NCBI RefSeq assembly: GCF_040566545.1
Contig: NZ_JBEWZI010000005.1
Span: 124,001 to 188,000, forward strand
Length of the DNA stretch: 64,000 nt
Direction of reading: 5' to 3'
Source: Uliginosibacterium flavum
GTDB taxonomy: Bacteria > Pseudomonadota > Gammaproteobacteria > Burkholderiales > Rhodocyclaceae
Shown in pieces: positions 34,464 to 43,160 of the stretch. Numbering within the stretch: position 1 is the first letter of the stretch; each line of letters starts with the position of its first letter. The notes under the pieces were generated by a model, which was not told where the DNA came from, ran no database searches, and saw only the letters and a list, made by a program, of their open reading frames with translations. The translations under genes were made by a program, and so were the position numbers.

Positions 34464-36242
34464 ATGTCCGCAGCCCTCGAATACCGCGTTGAAGCGATCA
34501 ACCCGCAGGCCCACCTGTTCCGCGTTACCTTGACGATTCCGCTGCCGGCTGCGGCGGGCGAAACCCTGAGCCTGCCGGCCTGGATTCCGGGCAGCTACAT
34601 GATTCGCGAGTTCGCCAAAAACATCGTGGAGATCCGCGCCCAGCAAGGATCTTCAGGCATCGTTCTGCGCAAGCTGGACAAGCATTCCTGGCGTACAGGC
34701 AAGCTGGATGCGGCGCAGCCACTGGTGGTGGAGGCGGTGATTTACGCCTGGGATCTGTCGGTGCGCTGCGCGCATTTGGATCAGAGTCACGGCTTTTTCA
34801 ATGGCACCCAGCTTTTCCTGAAAGTGAATGGACGTGAGCATCAGCCGCATCGGGTCGAGATTTGTCGCCCTGAGGGAGAGGGCTTCGCACAGTGGAAGGT
34901 GGCCACGACGCTGCCCGCTGCCGCCAAGCGCAGCTTGGACAAGGCCGGTTTCGGCCTGCGCCTGACGCCCGATTACGATACGCTGATCGATCATCCGGTG
35001 GAGATGGGCGAGTGGACCTCGGTGAAGTTTGAAGCGGCTGGCGTGCCGCACGAAATGGTCATCACCGGGCGGGTGCGCTTCGATGCGAAACGGCTTGCGG
35101 CCGATCTGAAGAAGGCTTGCGAAGCGGTGATTGCTGTTTTCGGTAAGAAGCCGCCTTTCGAAAAATATCTGTTTCTGACCATGGCCGTGGGCGATGGTTA
35201 CGGCGGGCTGGAGCACCGCGACAGCACGGCGCTGATCTGCGCACGCAATGACTTGCCGGCTCCGGGCGCCGAGCGCAGGGAGGAGGGTTATCGCAACTTC
35301 CTCGGTCTGTGCAGCCACGAGTATTTCCACGCCTGGAATGTGAAGCGTATCAAGCCAGCGGCCTTCGCGCCCTATCGCCTGCATGAGGAGAACTACACCC
35401 GGCTGCTGTGGGTGTTCGAGGGCTTCACCTCGTATTACGACGATCTGAGTCTGTTGCGCGCGGGCCTGATCACCTCGATCGATTATCTGGGCTTGCTGGC
35501 CAAGACGACTGCGGCGGTGGAGCGCAATGCCGGGCGTCTGAAGCAGAGCCTGGCTGAATCCTCCTTCGATGCCTGGACCAAGTATTACCGGCAGGATGAG
35601 AATAGCCCGAATGCCATCGTCAGCTATTACCAGAAGGGTGCGCTGGTGGCGCTGGGGCTGGATCTGACGATTCGCGCCAAGACAGCGGGCAAGTACTCAC
35701 TGGACGATGTGATGCGCCACCTTTGGCTGCATTACGGCTCAGGTCTGAGCGGCGTGGCCGAGGACACCATCGCGCCGATCATCCAGGCCGCCACAGGTGT
35801 CGATGTGCGCCGCGAGATAGCACGCTGGGTGGAGGGCACGGAGGACGTGCCGCTGGCGCGCCTGCTCAAGCCCTTCGGCATCGCCCTGTCACGCAAGCCT
35901 GGGGCACGTATCAGTGGTCTGGGCATTCGCACGAAGGCCGAGGGCAATGCGCTCAAGCTGGCCAATGTGCTCGATGGTGGTAGCGCGCAACTGGCGGGGC
36001 TGTCGGCGGGGGATGAACTGGTCGCTCTGAACGGCCTGCGCGTTACGGCGACAAACCTTGATGCCTTGCTGGCGCGTTGTATGCCGGGTGATGTGCTGGA
36101 GGTACAGGCGTTTCGGCGTGATGAACTGCTGCGTTTTTCGCTGGAACTGCGTGCGCCCGTAATGGAGGAATGCGCGCTCAAGATCGCCGAGCGCGTGCCG
36201 GCGGGCAGCGATGCCTTGCGCGAGGGCTGGCTGGGGCGCTGA
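34464..36242 (+). CDS. M61-family glycyl aminopeptidase with PDZ domain
   Basis: 592 residues. The N-terminal beta-sandwich contains LPAWIPGSYMIREFAKNI, and the catalytic domain has GYGGLEHRDS followed by the zinc motif HEYFH (His285, Glu286, His289) and the third ligand Glu319 in WVFEGFTSYY. A PDZ domain follows at about 495-570. Members cleave N-terminal Gly or Ala from peptides. No signal peptide is evident. Length and domain order match the family. The gene stands alone, 85 bases before an HD-GYP regulator gene on the same strand. Confidence 0.92.
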   Translation: MSAALEYRVEAINPQAHLFRVTLTIPLPAAAGETLSLPAWIPGSYMIREFAKNIVEIRAQQGSSGIVLRKLDKHSWRTGKLDAAQPLVVEAVIYAWDLSVRCAHLDQSHGFFNGTQLFLKVNGREHQPHRVEICRPEGEGFAQWKVATTLPAAAKRSLDKAGFGLRLTPDYDTLIDHPVEMGEWTSVKFEAAGVPHEMVITGRVRFDAKRLAADLKKACEAVIAVFGKKPPFEKYLFLTMAVGDGYGGLEHRDSTALICARNDLPAPGAERREEGYRNFLGLCSHEYFHAWNVKRIKPAAFAPYRLHEENYTRLLWVFEGFTSYYDDLSLLRAGLITSIDYLGLLAKTTAAVERNAGRLKQSLAESSFDAWTKYYRQDENSPNAIVSYYQKGALVALGLDLTIRAKTAGKYSLDDVMRHLWLHYGSGLSGVAEDTIAPIIQAATGVDVRREIARWVEGTEDVPLARLLKPFGIALSRKPGARISGLGIRTKAEGNALKLANVLDGGSAQLAGLSAGDELVALNGLRVTATNLDALLARCMPGDVLEVQAFRRDELLRFSLELRAPVMEECALKIAERVPAGSDALREGWLGR

Positions 36243-36327
36243 GCTTGAGTGGAAAGACCCTTGCGGGCACTTAACTTGCGCGGGGGCCGCGCCGTTAAAC
36301 CCGGAGATGACATGAAAGGGATGCTCC

Positions 36328-37389
36328 ATGCTCGCTCCCCTCAAGGGCAAGATTCTGGTTGTGGATGACGATGAAACCGTGCGCCGTGTCGTCAGTTGCA
36401 TGCTGGAAGCGCGCGGTCATACGGTGACCGTGGTGGCTAACGGGCAGGAGGCGCTGACCGTTGCCCGTCTGGGCTGGGCTCAGGTGATCCTGACCGATAT
36501 CGTGATGCCGGTGATGGATGGCTTCGAGCTGGTCGGCCGACTCAAGTCGGATGCAGCGACGGCCCACATTCCCGTGATCGTGATGACCTCGATGGACGAT
36601 CGGGCGGCTCGCCTGCGTGCGCTGGAGGCCGGGGCCGAAGATTTCGTGCTCAAGCCGGTGGATGAAACCGAACTGGTGACACGCGTCGGGAATTATCTGC
36701 GTCTGGGCGATTACTTCGCGCGCGTCGAAGATGCCAATAGAGTGCTTGAACGTGAAGTGCGTCAGCAGACCGATGCGCTGCGTGGCGCCAATCTGGAGAC
36801 CATCTTTTCGTTGTGCCGCGCCATGGAATACAAGGATGCCAATACCGGCGCGCATTTGCATCGCATCAGCCAGTATTCACGCGTGCTGGCCGACGCCTGT
36901 GGCATGGATGGCAGCTTCGTCGAGTGCCTGACCCACGCCACGCCCATGCACGATATCGGCAAGATCGGTGTGCCCGATGCCATCCTGCTCAAGCCGGGGC
37001 CGCTGGATGAAGCTGAGTGGTTCGTGATGCGCTCGCATTGCGCCATGGGAGCACATTTGCTGGCGGGGGCGACCTCGGCTTATCTGGTGATGGGCGCCGA
37101 GGTGGCTTTGTGCCATCACGAAAACTGGGATGGCTCGGGCTATCCGCAAAACCTGCGCGGCGAGGCGATTCCGCTGGCGGCGCGCATCATGGCAGTGTGT
37201 GATCGCTATGATGCCGTGCGTTCCGAGCGCCCTTATAAACGCGCCTATTCGCATGCCGAAGCCATGGAAGTCATGCTCAAGGGTGATGAACGCTCATCCC
37301 CGAAGCACATTGATCCGGATTTGTTGGCCGTTTTTGCGCGCAACTCCTTGCGTTTTGATGAGGTGTTTCGCATTCATCAAACGCTGTAG
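36328..37389 (+). CDS. Response regulator with HD-GYP c-di-GMP phosphodiesterase domain
   Basis: 353 residues. The receiver domain (8-125) has acidic residues 13-15, the phosphoacceptor Asp57 in ILTDIVMP and Lys in LKPVDE. A short coiled linker leads to the HD-GYP domain with His208-Asp209 in HDIGKIG, His263-His264 and GSGYP near 270. HD-GYP enzymes hydrolyse c-di-GMP to pGpG or GMP. This is the compact canonical form, unlike the inserted HD-GYP at 50 kb. No kinase gene is adjacent, so its partner is unknown. It may be co-transcribed with the M61 gene. Confidence 0.93.
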   Translation: MLAPLKGKILVVDDDETVRRVVSCMLEARGHTVTVVANGQEALTVARLGWAQVILTDIVMPVMDGFELVGRLKSDAATAHIPVIVMTSMDDRAARLRALEAGAEDFVLKPVDETELVTRVGNYLRLGDYFARVEDANRVLEREVRQQTDALRGANLETIFSLCRAMEYKDANTGAHLHRISQYSRVLADACGMDGSFVECLTHATPMHDIGKIGVPDAILLKPGPLDEAEWFVMRSHCAMGAHLLAGATSAYLVMGAEVALCHHENWDGSGYPQNLRGEAIPLAARIMAVCDRYDAVRSERPYKRAYSHAEAMEVMLKGDERSSPKHIDPDLLAVFARNSLRFDEVFRIHQTL

Positions 37390-37393
37390 CACC

Positions 37394-37476
37394 CATCCGA
37401 AGAGTCGCGCGCAGCTTGCCTCTTCGATATGCCTGCTGGTAGAGCCAATACGGGTGCGGGTCTTCAGAGATGCTTG
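37394..37476 (+). repeat. GAGCCGC-family dispersed repeat, copy 7 (degenerate)
   Basis: CCGAAGAGTCGCGCGCAGCTTGC, then CCTGCTGGTAGAGCCAATACGGG and TCTTCAGAGATGC. Word order matches the copies at 48418 and 39925. Confidence 0.6.
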
Positions 37477-37566
37477 ATGTGAAAGCTTGTTGACAGTTGT
37501 AAAGCGCGCCGCCCGGCGGCGGGCTTCGGTTACAATCGCCGCTTTCCCACTGTGACACGGCTTCCC

Positions 37567-38445
37567 ATGATCACCGGTTCCCTCGTCGCCCTGCTGACGC
37601 CCATGACGGCGGATGGGCAGCTTGATCTGGCCCGCTTCCGGGCACTCATTGATTTCCACGCACGTGAAGGCACTGACGGTCTGGTGATCGTCGGTACCAC
37701 GGGCGAGTCGCCGACCGTCAATGTCGATGAACATTGCGAGCTGATCAAGGCGGCGATTGAACACTCCGCCGGCCGCCTGCCGATCATTGCGGGCACGGGC
37801 GCGAATTCCACCGCCGAAGCCATTGAGCTGTCGCGCTTCGCCAAAAAGGTCGGCGCGGTCGCCGCGCTGTCGGTCGTGCCTTATTACAACCGTCCGACGC
37901 AGGAAGGGCTGTATCAGCACTTCCGCAGCATCGTCGAAGCCGTCGATCTGCCGGTGATCCTGTACAACGTGCCGGGCCGCACCGTGGCCGACATGTCCAA
38001 CGACACCGTGCTGCGTCTGGCCCAGGTGCCGGGCATCATCGGGCTGAAGGATGCGACCGGCAATGTCGAACGCATCACGGATCTGGCCATGCGTGCGCCA
38101 GCCGGCTTTGCACTGTATTCCGGCGACGACATGAGCGCCATGTGCTTCATGCTGCTGGGCGGTCATGGCGTGATTTCTGTTTCGGCGAACGTCGCGCCGC
38201 GCCTGATGTCTGATCTGTGCCTGGCTGCACGCGCCGGCGACGTAGCCCGCGCCAATGCCATAAACCGCAAGCTGTTCCTGCTGAATCGAGACCTGTTCCT
38301 TGAGGCCAACCCGATTCCCGTGAAGTGGGCCGCGCAGCAAATGGGTTTGATGGACGGTGCGATCCGTCTGCCGCTGACGCCCTTGTCCGAAGTCTTCCAT
38401 GAGCGTGTGCGTGCTGCGATGCGCGCCGCCGACATTCTGTCCTGA
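37567..38445 (+). CDS. dapA: 4-hydroxy-tetrahydrodipicolinate synthase
   Basis: 292 residues, the normal DapA length. The enzyme condenses pyruvate with aspartate semialdehyde, the first committed step to lysine and meso-diaminopimelate. Visible motifs: GTTGESPTV near the substrate site, VVPYYNRPTQEGLY with the catalytic Tyr pair, LYNVPGRTV with the Arg-binding loop, and IGLKDATGN with the Schiff-base Lys. A GTG at 37552 is in frame, but the ATG at 37567 gives the family start. bamC follows ten bases after the stop, an order common in betaproteobacteria. Confidence 0.96.
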   Translation: MITGSLVALLTPMTADGQLDLARFRALIDFHAREGTDGLVIVGTTGESPTVNVDEHCELIKAAIEHSAGRLPIIAGTGANSTAEAIELSRFAKKVGAVAALSVVPYYNRPTQEGLYQHFRSIVEAVDLPVILYNVPGRTVADMSNDTVLRLAQVPGIIGLKDATGNVERITDLAMRAPAGFALYSGDDMSAMCFMLLGGHGVISVSANVAPRLMSDLCLAARAGDVARANAINRKLFLLNRDLFLEANPIPVKWAAQQMGLMDGAIRLPLTPLSEVFHERVRAAMRAADILS

Positions 38446-38455
38446 GAGGTTATTG

Positions 38456-39616
38456 ATGCGTTCAACTTCCCGTGCCGTACTGGCTGGATCTGTCCTTGCG
38501 CTGCTGTTGGCGGCCTGTGGGGGATCGAAAAATGAAAAACCCGGCGTTAGCTACAGCACGCCGGGTGCGGATACTGACAGCAAGAAAAATTCACTGATCG
38601 TTCCGCCGGATCTGATTGCGCCGGCACGTGATGATCGTTATGTAGTGCCGGCGGCAGGGCAGCGCGCATCCGTTACCGCGTCGACCTATGCAACACCTGC
38701 GGCAACAAATGCTGCGACGGCAGGCACGGTGCAGTCCGGTGCGACGACGACGGGCAACATCCGCATCGAACGTGTCGGTAATGAGCGCTGGCTGGTTGTG
38801 CAAGGAATGAGCACTTCCGCGTTGTGGCCACAGTTGCAGAATTACTGGAAAGATCTGGGCTTCGTGTTGGTCTCGGAGAATGCCCAGGCTGGCTTGATGG
38901 AAACCGAGTGGGCCGAAAATCACGCCAAGATCCAGGGGGATCCGATTCAGGATTTGCTGAGCAAGGCATTGGGGACTCGCTACAGCACCGGTGAGCGCGA
39001 CAAGTACCGTCTCCGCATGGAAACGACTGCGCAGCCTGGCGCGGTTGAAATCTACATCAGCCACCGCGGCATGATCGAGGTGCGCAATAGTGGTAATCAG
39101 GACGGTACGCACTGGGAGCCGCGCGCCAATGATCCGGCGCTTGAAGCTGAAATGCTGCAGCGCCTGATGGTGCGTCTGGGAACTGAGGAGAAGGTTGCAC
39201 AGAAGGCTGTCGTTGAAGCCAAAGCGCCAGTTGCCGAGCGCGCCCAGCTTGGCAATGCAGCAGATGGCGTTCTGCAACTGACGGTTAACGAGCCGTTGGA
39301 TCGCGCCTGGCGTCAGTTGGGTCTGGCGCTGGATCGCAGCGGTGTGGTGGTAGAGGATCGGGATCGCGCCAAGTCGGCTTATCTGGTGCGTTATATCGCG
39401 ACGGAAGATGCGACGACCCAGAAGGAACGTGATGGCTGGTTTGCGCGCATGTTCTCCTGGGGCAGCAAGAAAGAAACCGGTACCAATCAATTCCGTGTCG
39501 AGGCTGTCGCCGACGGCCAGCAGACGGTGGTGCGTCTGCTGAACAAGGAAGGTGCTGCCGCACCAGCGGCTTCGGCCAAACAGATCCTTGGCTTGCTGTA
39601 CAAAGAAATGAAGTAA
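38456..39616 (+). CDS. bamC: Outer-membrane assembly lipoprotein BamC (NlpB)
   Basis: 386 residues. The signal peptide ends in the lipobox LLLAACGG. An unstructured stretch containing SLIVPPDLIAPARDDRYVVP is the conserved BamC segment that binds the POTRA-proximal face of BamD. Two helix-grip domains follow (about 100-205 and 265-385). Part of the BAM complex that inserts beta-barrel proteins into the outer membrane. The ATG at 38456 was chosen because it opens the signal peptide; the longer frame overlaps dapA. dapA-bamC is a probable operon, ended by a strong terminator. Confidence 0.93.
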   Translation: MRSTSRAVLAGSVLALLLAACGGSKNEKPGVSYSTPGADTDSKKNSLIVPPDLIAPARDDRYVVPAAGQRASVTASTYATPAATNAATAGTVQSGATTTGNIRIERVGNERWLVVQGMSTSALWPQLQNYWKDLGFVLVSENAQAGLMETEWAENHAKIQGDPIQDLLSKALGTRYSTGERDKYRLRMETTAQPGAVEIYISHRGMIEVRNSGNQDGTHWEPRANDPALEAEMLQRLMVRLGTEEKVAQKAVVEAKAPVAERAQLGNAADGVLQLTVNEPLDRAWRQLGLALDRSGVVVEDRDRAKSAYLVRYIATEDATTQKERDGWFARMFSWGSKKETGTNQFRVEAVADGQQTVVRLLNKEGAAAPAASAKQILGLLYKEMK

Positions 39617-39635
39617 GCCTGCCAGATCTGGCAAG

Positions 39636-39673
39636 AGCCCGCCCACATCTCTGGATGCCGGCGGGCTTTTTTG
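39636..39673 (+). terminator. Terminator of the dapA-bamC operon
   Basis: AGCCCGCC (39636-39643) pairs perfectly with GGCGGGCT (39660-39667), followed by six T. Confidence 0.92.
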
Positions 39674-39680
39674 CATTTAA

Positions 39681-39914
39681 CCTAGAAACCTCCGTTGGAC
39701 GCCCCCGAGTGGGCTGCGCTGCGGTGCGTTGGCAAGGCGCGCCGACGCAGCGGGCCTTTGCCCGCAAGGAGAAGCAACGCCGCCGGCGTGCGGCAGCGCG
39801 GTTCAATCGGGGGTGTAGCGTCCTCACCTAAATGGTGAGCGCTGTCAGGGCGATAAAACCCTGCACCTGCCTGAATTTCCCCATGAATCGAAGCGGTTAA
39901 CGGAGGTTTCTAGG
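39681..39914. mobile_element. MITE-like element with 16-bp terminal inverted repeats
   Basis: CCTAGAAACCTCCGTT at 39681-39696 is repeated in perfect inverse at 39899-39914. The element is 234 bp, has no long reading frame, and is flanked on both sides by TTTAA (39676-39680 and 39915-39919), which could be a 5-bp target duplication. The caution is that TTTAA is nearly palindromic, so part of it could extend the inverted repeat. Inside, CGCCCCCGA (about 39700) and TCGGGGGTG (about 39808) form a nested inverted pair. I cannot tie it to a named transposase family. Confidence 0.65.
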
Positions 39915-39924
39915 TTTAACGGGT

Positions 39925-40025
39925 CTGCTGCCTGAAGAAGCGCATGTGGCGGGCTTGTGCACAGCCCCTGTCTGTAGAGCCCTGTCCGGCGGGCTTCTGC
40001 AGGCAGCTTTGCTTGCAAGCCACGA
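39925..40025 (+). repeat. GAGCCGC-family dispersed repeat, copy 8 (degenerate)
   Basis: TGCCTGAAGAAGCGCATG, then TGTCTGTAGAGCCCTGTCCGGCGGGCTTCTGCAGGC. The remaining gap to 40252 contains the oxidoreductase operon promoter, a small hairpin (GTAGCG/CGCTAC near 40187-40203) and the ribosome binding site GGGAG. Confidence 0.6.
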
Positions 40026-40252
40026 CTGGCCCGGCCCACATACGCCGCCGCACGCAAAATAACCATGATTTATGTACGGGTAAGCCCGAAAACTTGATGT
40101 GGCGCATAGAGAATTTCATCAACTTGCAATAGTTTCCGTACATCGCCTTGAAGAGTGTTTCTTGGCGACCAGCAGGAGGCCTCCCGTAGCGATTGGCGCT
40201 ACGCAGGAAGTCTTCGTAATAGAGCAACTAGTCTCACAGCAGGGAGATAGGA

Positions 40253-40831
40253 ATGTTCCAGGTCAGGATTCACGGTCGTGGCGGTCAAGGGGTAGTGACC
40301 GGCGCAGAGATGTTGTCGATAGCGGCTTTTCTTGAAGGTCGCCACGCACAGGCTTTTCCCAGCTTTGGCTCGGAACGGACAGGAGCGCCGGTTGTGGCTT
40401 TCTGTCGTATCGCCGACAAAGAGATCCGGCTGCGCGAGCCGGTGATGGAACCCGATGCATTGATCATTCAGGATTGCACTTTGCTGCATCAGGTCGATGT
40501 GTTTTCCGGTTTGTCTGAAAACGGTTATGTGGTGCTCAACACCAATCACACGCTCGAAGAACTGGGGCTTGCTGAATTTACCCAGCGCTTCCGTGCCGAG
40601 CGCGTGGTGACGGTATCGGCTACCGATCTGAGCCTCAAGCATGTGGGTCGCAATGCGCCCAACGTTCCCTTGCTGGGTGCGTTTGCTGCGGTTTCCGGCG
40701 TGATTTCGCTGGATTCGGTGATTGCAGCCATTCGTGACAAATTCTCTGGCAAGGTGGCTGAGGGCAATATTGCCGCTGCCACCGAAGCCTATAACATCGC
40801 CAAAGCCGCCATGGAGGCTGCGCATGCTTAA
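40253..40831 (+). CDS. 2-oxoacid:acceptor oxidoreductase, gamma subunit
   Basis: 192 residues of the POR gamma family. The start MFQVRIHGRGGQGVVTGAEML is the typical glycine-rich opening, and GSERTGAPVVAF follows as in pyruvate and other 2-oxoacid:ferredoxin oxidoreductases. The subunit shapes the CoA/active-site interface of the complex. GGGAG precedes the ATG. It overlaps the alpha gene by eight bases, so the subunits are translationally coupled. The substrate cannot be fixed from this subunit alone. Confidence 0.92.
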   Translation: MFQVRIHGRGGQGVVTGAEMLSIAAFLEGRHAQAFPSFGSERTGAPVVAFCRIADKEIRLREPVMEPDALIIQDCTLLHQVDVFSGLSENGYVVLNTNHTLEELGLAEFTQRFRAERVVTVSATDLSLKHVGRNAPNVPLLGAFAAVSGVISLDSVIAAIRDKFSGKVAEGNIAAATEAYNIAKAAMEAAHA

Positions 40832-42077
40832 GCAATGTGAAGGTTCGCACGCAGTTGCGGAAGCCGTGGCGCTGTCGCGCCCGGAAGTGATCTGTGCCTA
40901 CCCGATTTCACCGCAAACCCACATCGTTGAAGGTCTGGGTGAGATGACCAAGGCCGGTCATATCAAGGATTGCGAGTACATCAACGTTGAATCCGAATTC
41001 GCTGCCATGTCGGTGGCTATCGGTTCTTCGGCAGCTGGCGCCCGTACTTATACGGCAACGGCTTCGCAAGGTTTGCTGTTCATGGTCGAGGCGGTTTATA
41101 ACGCCTCCGGTCTGGGCTTGCCGATTGTCATGACCGTGGCCAACCGGGCCATCGGTGCGCCGATCAACATCTGGAACGATCACTCCGACTCGATGAGTCA
41201 GCGCGATTGCGGCTGGATCCAGGTCTTCGCCGAAACCAATCAGGAAGCCGCCGATCTGCACATTCAGGCTTTCAAGCTGGCTGAAGAGCTGAGCCTGCCT
41301 GTGATGGTCTGTATGGACGGTTTTATCCTGACCCACGCCTACGAACGCGTCGATATTCCGACGCAGGAGCAGGTCGACAAATTCCTGCCGCCATACTCGC
41401 CACGCCAGATCCTTGATCCGGCCGCACCGGTATCGATTGGCGCCATGGTCGGGCCGGAAGCGTTCTCGGAAGTGCGCTTCCTGGCGCATGCCAAGCAGAT
41501 GCAGGCGCTGGAACTGATTCCGAAAATATCCAAAGAGTTCGAAGAAATCTTCGGCCGTGATTCCGGTGGTCTGGTTCGCCCCTACCTGCTGGAAGACGCA
41601 GAAACCGTGGTCATCGCACTGGGCTCCGTACTTGGCACGATCAAGGATACGGTTGACGAGATGCGGGCTGATGGCATTTCCATCGGCGTGCTCGGCATCA
41701 ATTCTTTCCGTCCTTTCCCGGTCTCGGCGATTCGTCGTGCGCTGTCGCACGCCAAGCGCATCGTCGTGCTGGAGAAGAGCCTGGCAGTCGGCATCGGCGG
41801 TATCGTCGCCACCGACGTGCGCATGGCGCTGGATGGCCTCGACAAGCGTATCTACACGGTCGTGGCCGGTCTGGGCGGGCGCAACATCACCCGTTCCTCG
41901 CTGCACCGCGTGTTCCGCATGGCCATGCATGACCAGCTCGAATCCCTGCACTTCCTTGATCTGGACTGGAACATCGTCAACAAGGAACTGGACCGCGAGC
42001 GCACGACCCGTCGCTCCGGCCCGATTGCTGAAAACATTCTGCGCGACCTGGGTACCACCAAGTCGAGCGTCGGTTGA
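40824..42077 (+). CDS. 2-oxoacid:acceptor oxidoreductase, alpha subunit
   Basis: 417 residues with the POR N-terminal pyrimidine-binding fold (GSHAVAEAVALSRPEVICAYPISPQTHIVE), ESEFAAMSVAIGSSAAGARTYTATASQGL and the C-terminal transketolase-like part ending in RAHIV-type IVVLEKSLAVGIGG. It carries half of the thiamine diphosphate site. The ATG at 40824, with GGAGG upstream inside the gamma gene, was preferred to an earlier frame. The four-gene setting, with a GltD-like subunit, resembles phenylglyoxylate dehydrogenase (Pad) and pyruvate oxidoreductases of aromatic-degrading betaproteobacteria. Confidence 0.92.
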   Translation: MLKQCEGSHAVAEAVALSRPEVICAYPISPQTHIVEGLGEMTKAGHIKDCEYINVESEFAAMSVAIGSSAAGARTYTATASQGLLFMVEAVYNASGLGLPIVMTVANRAIGAPINIWNDHSDSMSQRDCGWIQVFAETNQEAADLHIQAFKLAEELSLPVMVCMDGFILTHAYERVDIPTQEQVDKFLPPYSPRQILDPAAPVSIGAMVGPEAFSEVRFLAHAKQMQALELIPKISKEFEEIFGRDSGGLVRPYLLEDAETVVIALGSVLGTIKDTVDEMRADGISIGVLGINSFRPFPVSAIRRALSHAKRIVVLEKSLAVGIGGIVATDVRMALDGLDKRIYTVVAGLGGRNITRSSLHRVFRMAMHDQLESLHFLDLDWNIVNKELDRERTTRRSGPIAENILRDLGTTKSSVG

Positions 42078-42088
42078 GGAGAGCGGAC

Positions 42089-43138
42089 ATGGGACACCAA
42101 GACGTCAAGTTTTACCAGACCGGCACCTTCACCGTCGGCAATCGCCTGCTGCCGCCCGAGCAACGCTCGGTGCAGTCGGAAATCGAACGCACCAACTCGC
42201 TGAACTCCGGTCACCGCGCCTGTCAGGGCTGTGGCGAGGCGCTCGGCGCACGGTATGCGATCGACGCGGCCATGCGTGCCACCAATAACCAGCTCATCGC
42301 CGTGAATGCCACGGGCTGTCTGGAAGTGTTTTCCACGCCTTATCCGGAAACCTCCTGGCAGATTCCATGGATCCATTCGCTGTTCGGCAATGCCGCAGCA
42401 GTGGCGACCGGCGTGGCTGCGGCTGCCAAGATCCGCGCGCAGAAGGCCGGTCAGAAGCTCAGCGATGTGCGTGTGATCGCCCAGGGCGGTGACGGTGGCA
42501 CCACCGATATCGGCTTCGGCTGTTTGTCCGGCATGTTCGAGCGTAACGATGATGTGCTCTACATCTGTTACGACAACCAGGCCTACATGAACACCGGTGT
42601 GCAGCGTTCAAGCGCTACGCCGCCAGCTGCCCGCACCGCCACCACCATGCCGGTGGGTGAGCATCCGGGTAACGATTGGGGGCAGGGCAAGAACGTACCG
42701 CTGATCGCCATGGCGCACGGCATTCCGTATGTAGCCACCGCTTCGGTATCCGACCTGCGTGACCTGGAATACAAGGTCACCAAGGCTATGGGCATGCGCG
42801 GCGCACGCTACATCCACATCTTCGTGCCGTGTCCGCTGGGCTGGGGTTCGGCCTCTTGCGACACCATCAAGCTCGCCCGTCTGGCCAAGGAAACCGGTCT
42901 GTTCCCGGTCTTTGAAGCCGAGTACGGCGAAGTGACGAATGTCTCGAAGATCCGCCAGAAGCAGCCGGTGGAAGCCTATCTGCGCTTGCAGAAGCGTTTT
43001 GCCCACCTGTTCGGCAAAACGCCGCAACTGGAGCTGATTGCGCGCTTCCAGGAGATGGCCGACCGGAATATCCGTAAATTCGGTCTGCTCGGCGAAGACA
43101 AGGCAACTGTCGGCTTTGCCGGCAGCGAGCACAAGTAA
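42089..43138 (+). CDS. 2-oxoacid:acceptor oxidoreductase, beta (thiamine diphosphate) subunit
   Basis: 349 residues. The thiamine diphosphate/Mg motif runs from GGDGGTTDIGFG to CYDNQAYMNTGVQ. RACQGCGEALGARYA near the N terminus holds two of the Cys that ligate the proximal [4Fe-4S] cluster, with CLEVFSTPYPETSW beyond. GAGGAGAG precedes the ATG at 42089. Together with the alpha subunit it forms the decarboxylating centre that makes acyl-CoA and passes electrons to Fe-S clusters. It lies 11 bases after the alpha gene. Confidence 0.93.
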   Translation: MGHQDVKFYQTGTFTVGNRLLPPEQRSVQSEIERTNSLNSGHRACQGCGEALGARYAIDAAMRATNNQLIAVNATGCLEVFSTPYPETSWQIPWIHSLFGNAAAVATGVAAAAKIRAQKAGQKLSDVRVIAQGGDGGTTDIGFGCLSGMFERNDDVLYICYDNQAYMNTGVQRSSATPPAARTATTMPVGEHPGNDWGQGKNVPLIAMAHGIPYVATASVSDLRDLEYKVTKAMGMRGARYIHIFVPCPLGWGSASCDTIKLARLAKETGLFPVFEAEYGEVTNVSKIRQKQPVEAYLRLQKRFAHLFGKTPQLELIARFQEMADRNIRKFGLLGEDKATVGFAGSEHK

Positions 43139-43160
43139 AGCGGAAACGGAGCTTTAAACA

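Noticed and set aside
37480..37566. Promoter pair TTGACA and TACAAT before dapA
   Set aside because: The two hexamers are about 35 bases apart, too far for one sigma-70 promoter.
40026..40252. Search for a sigma-54 promoter before the oxidoreductase operon
   Set aside because: Several GG words were tested but none has GC at the required ten-base spacing.
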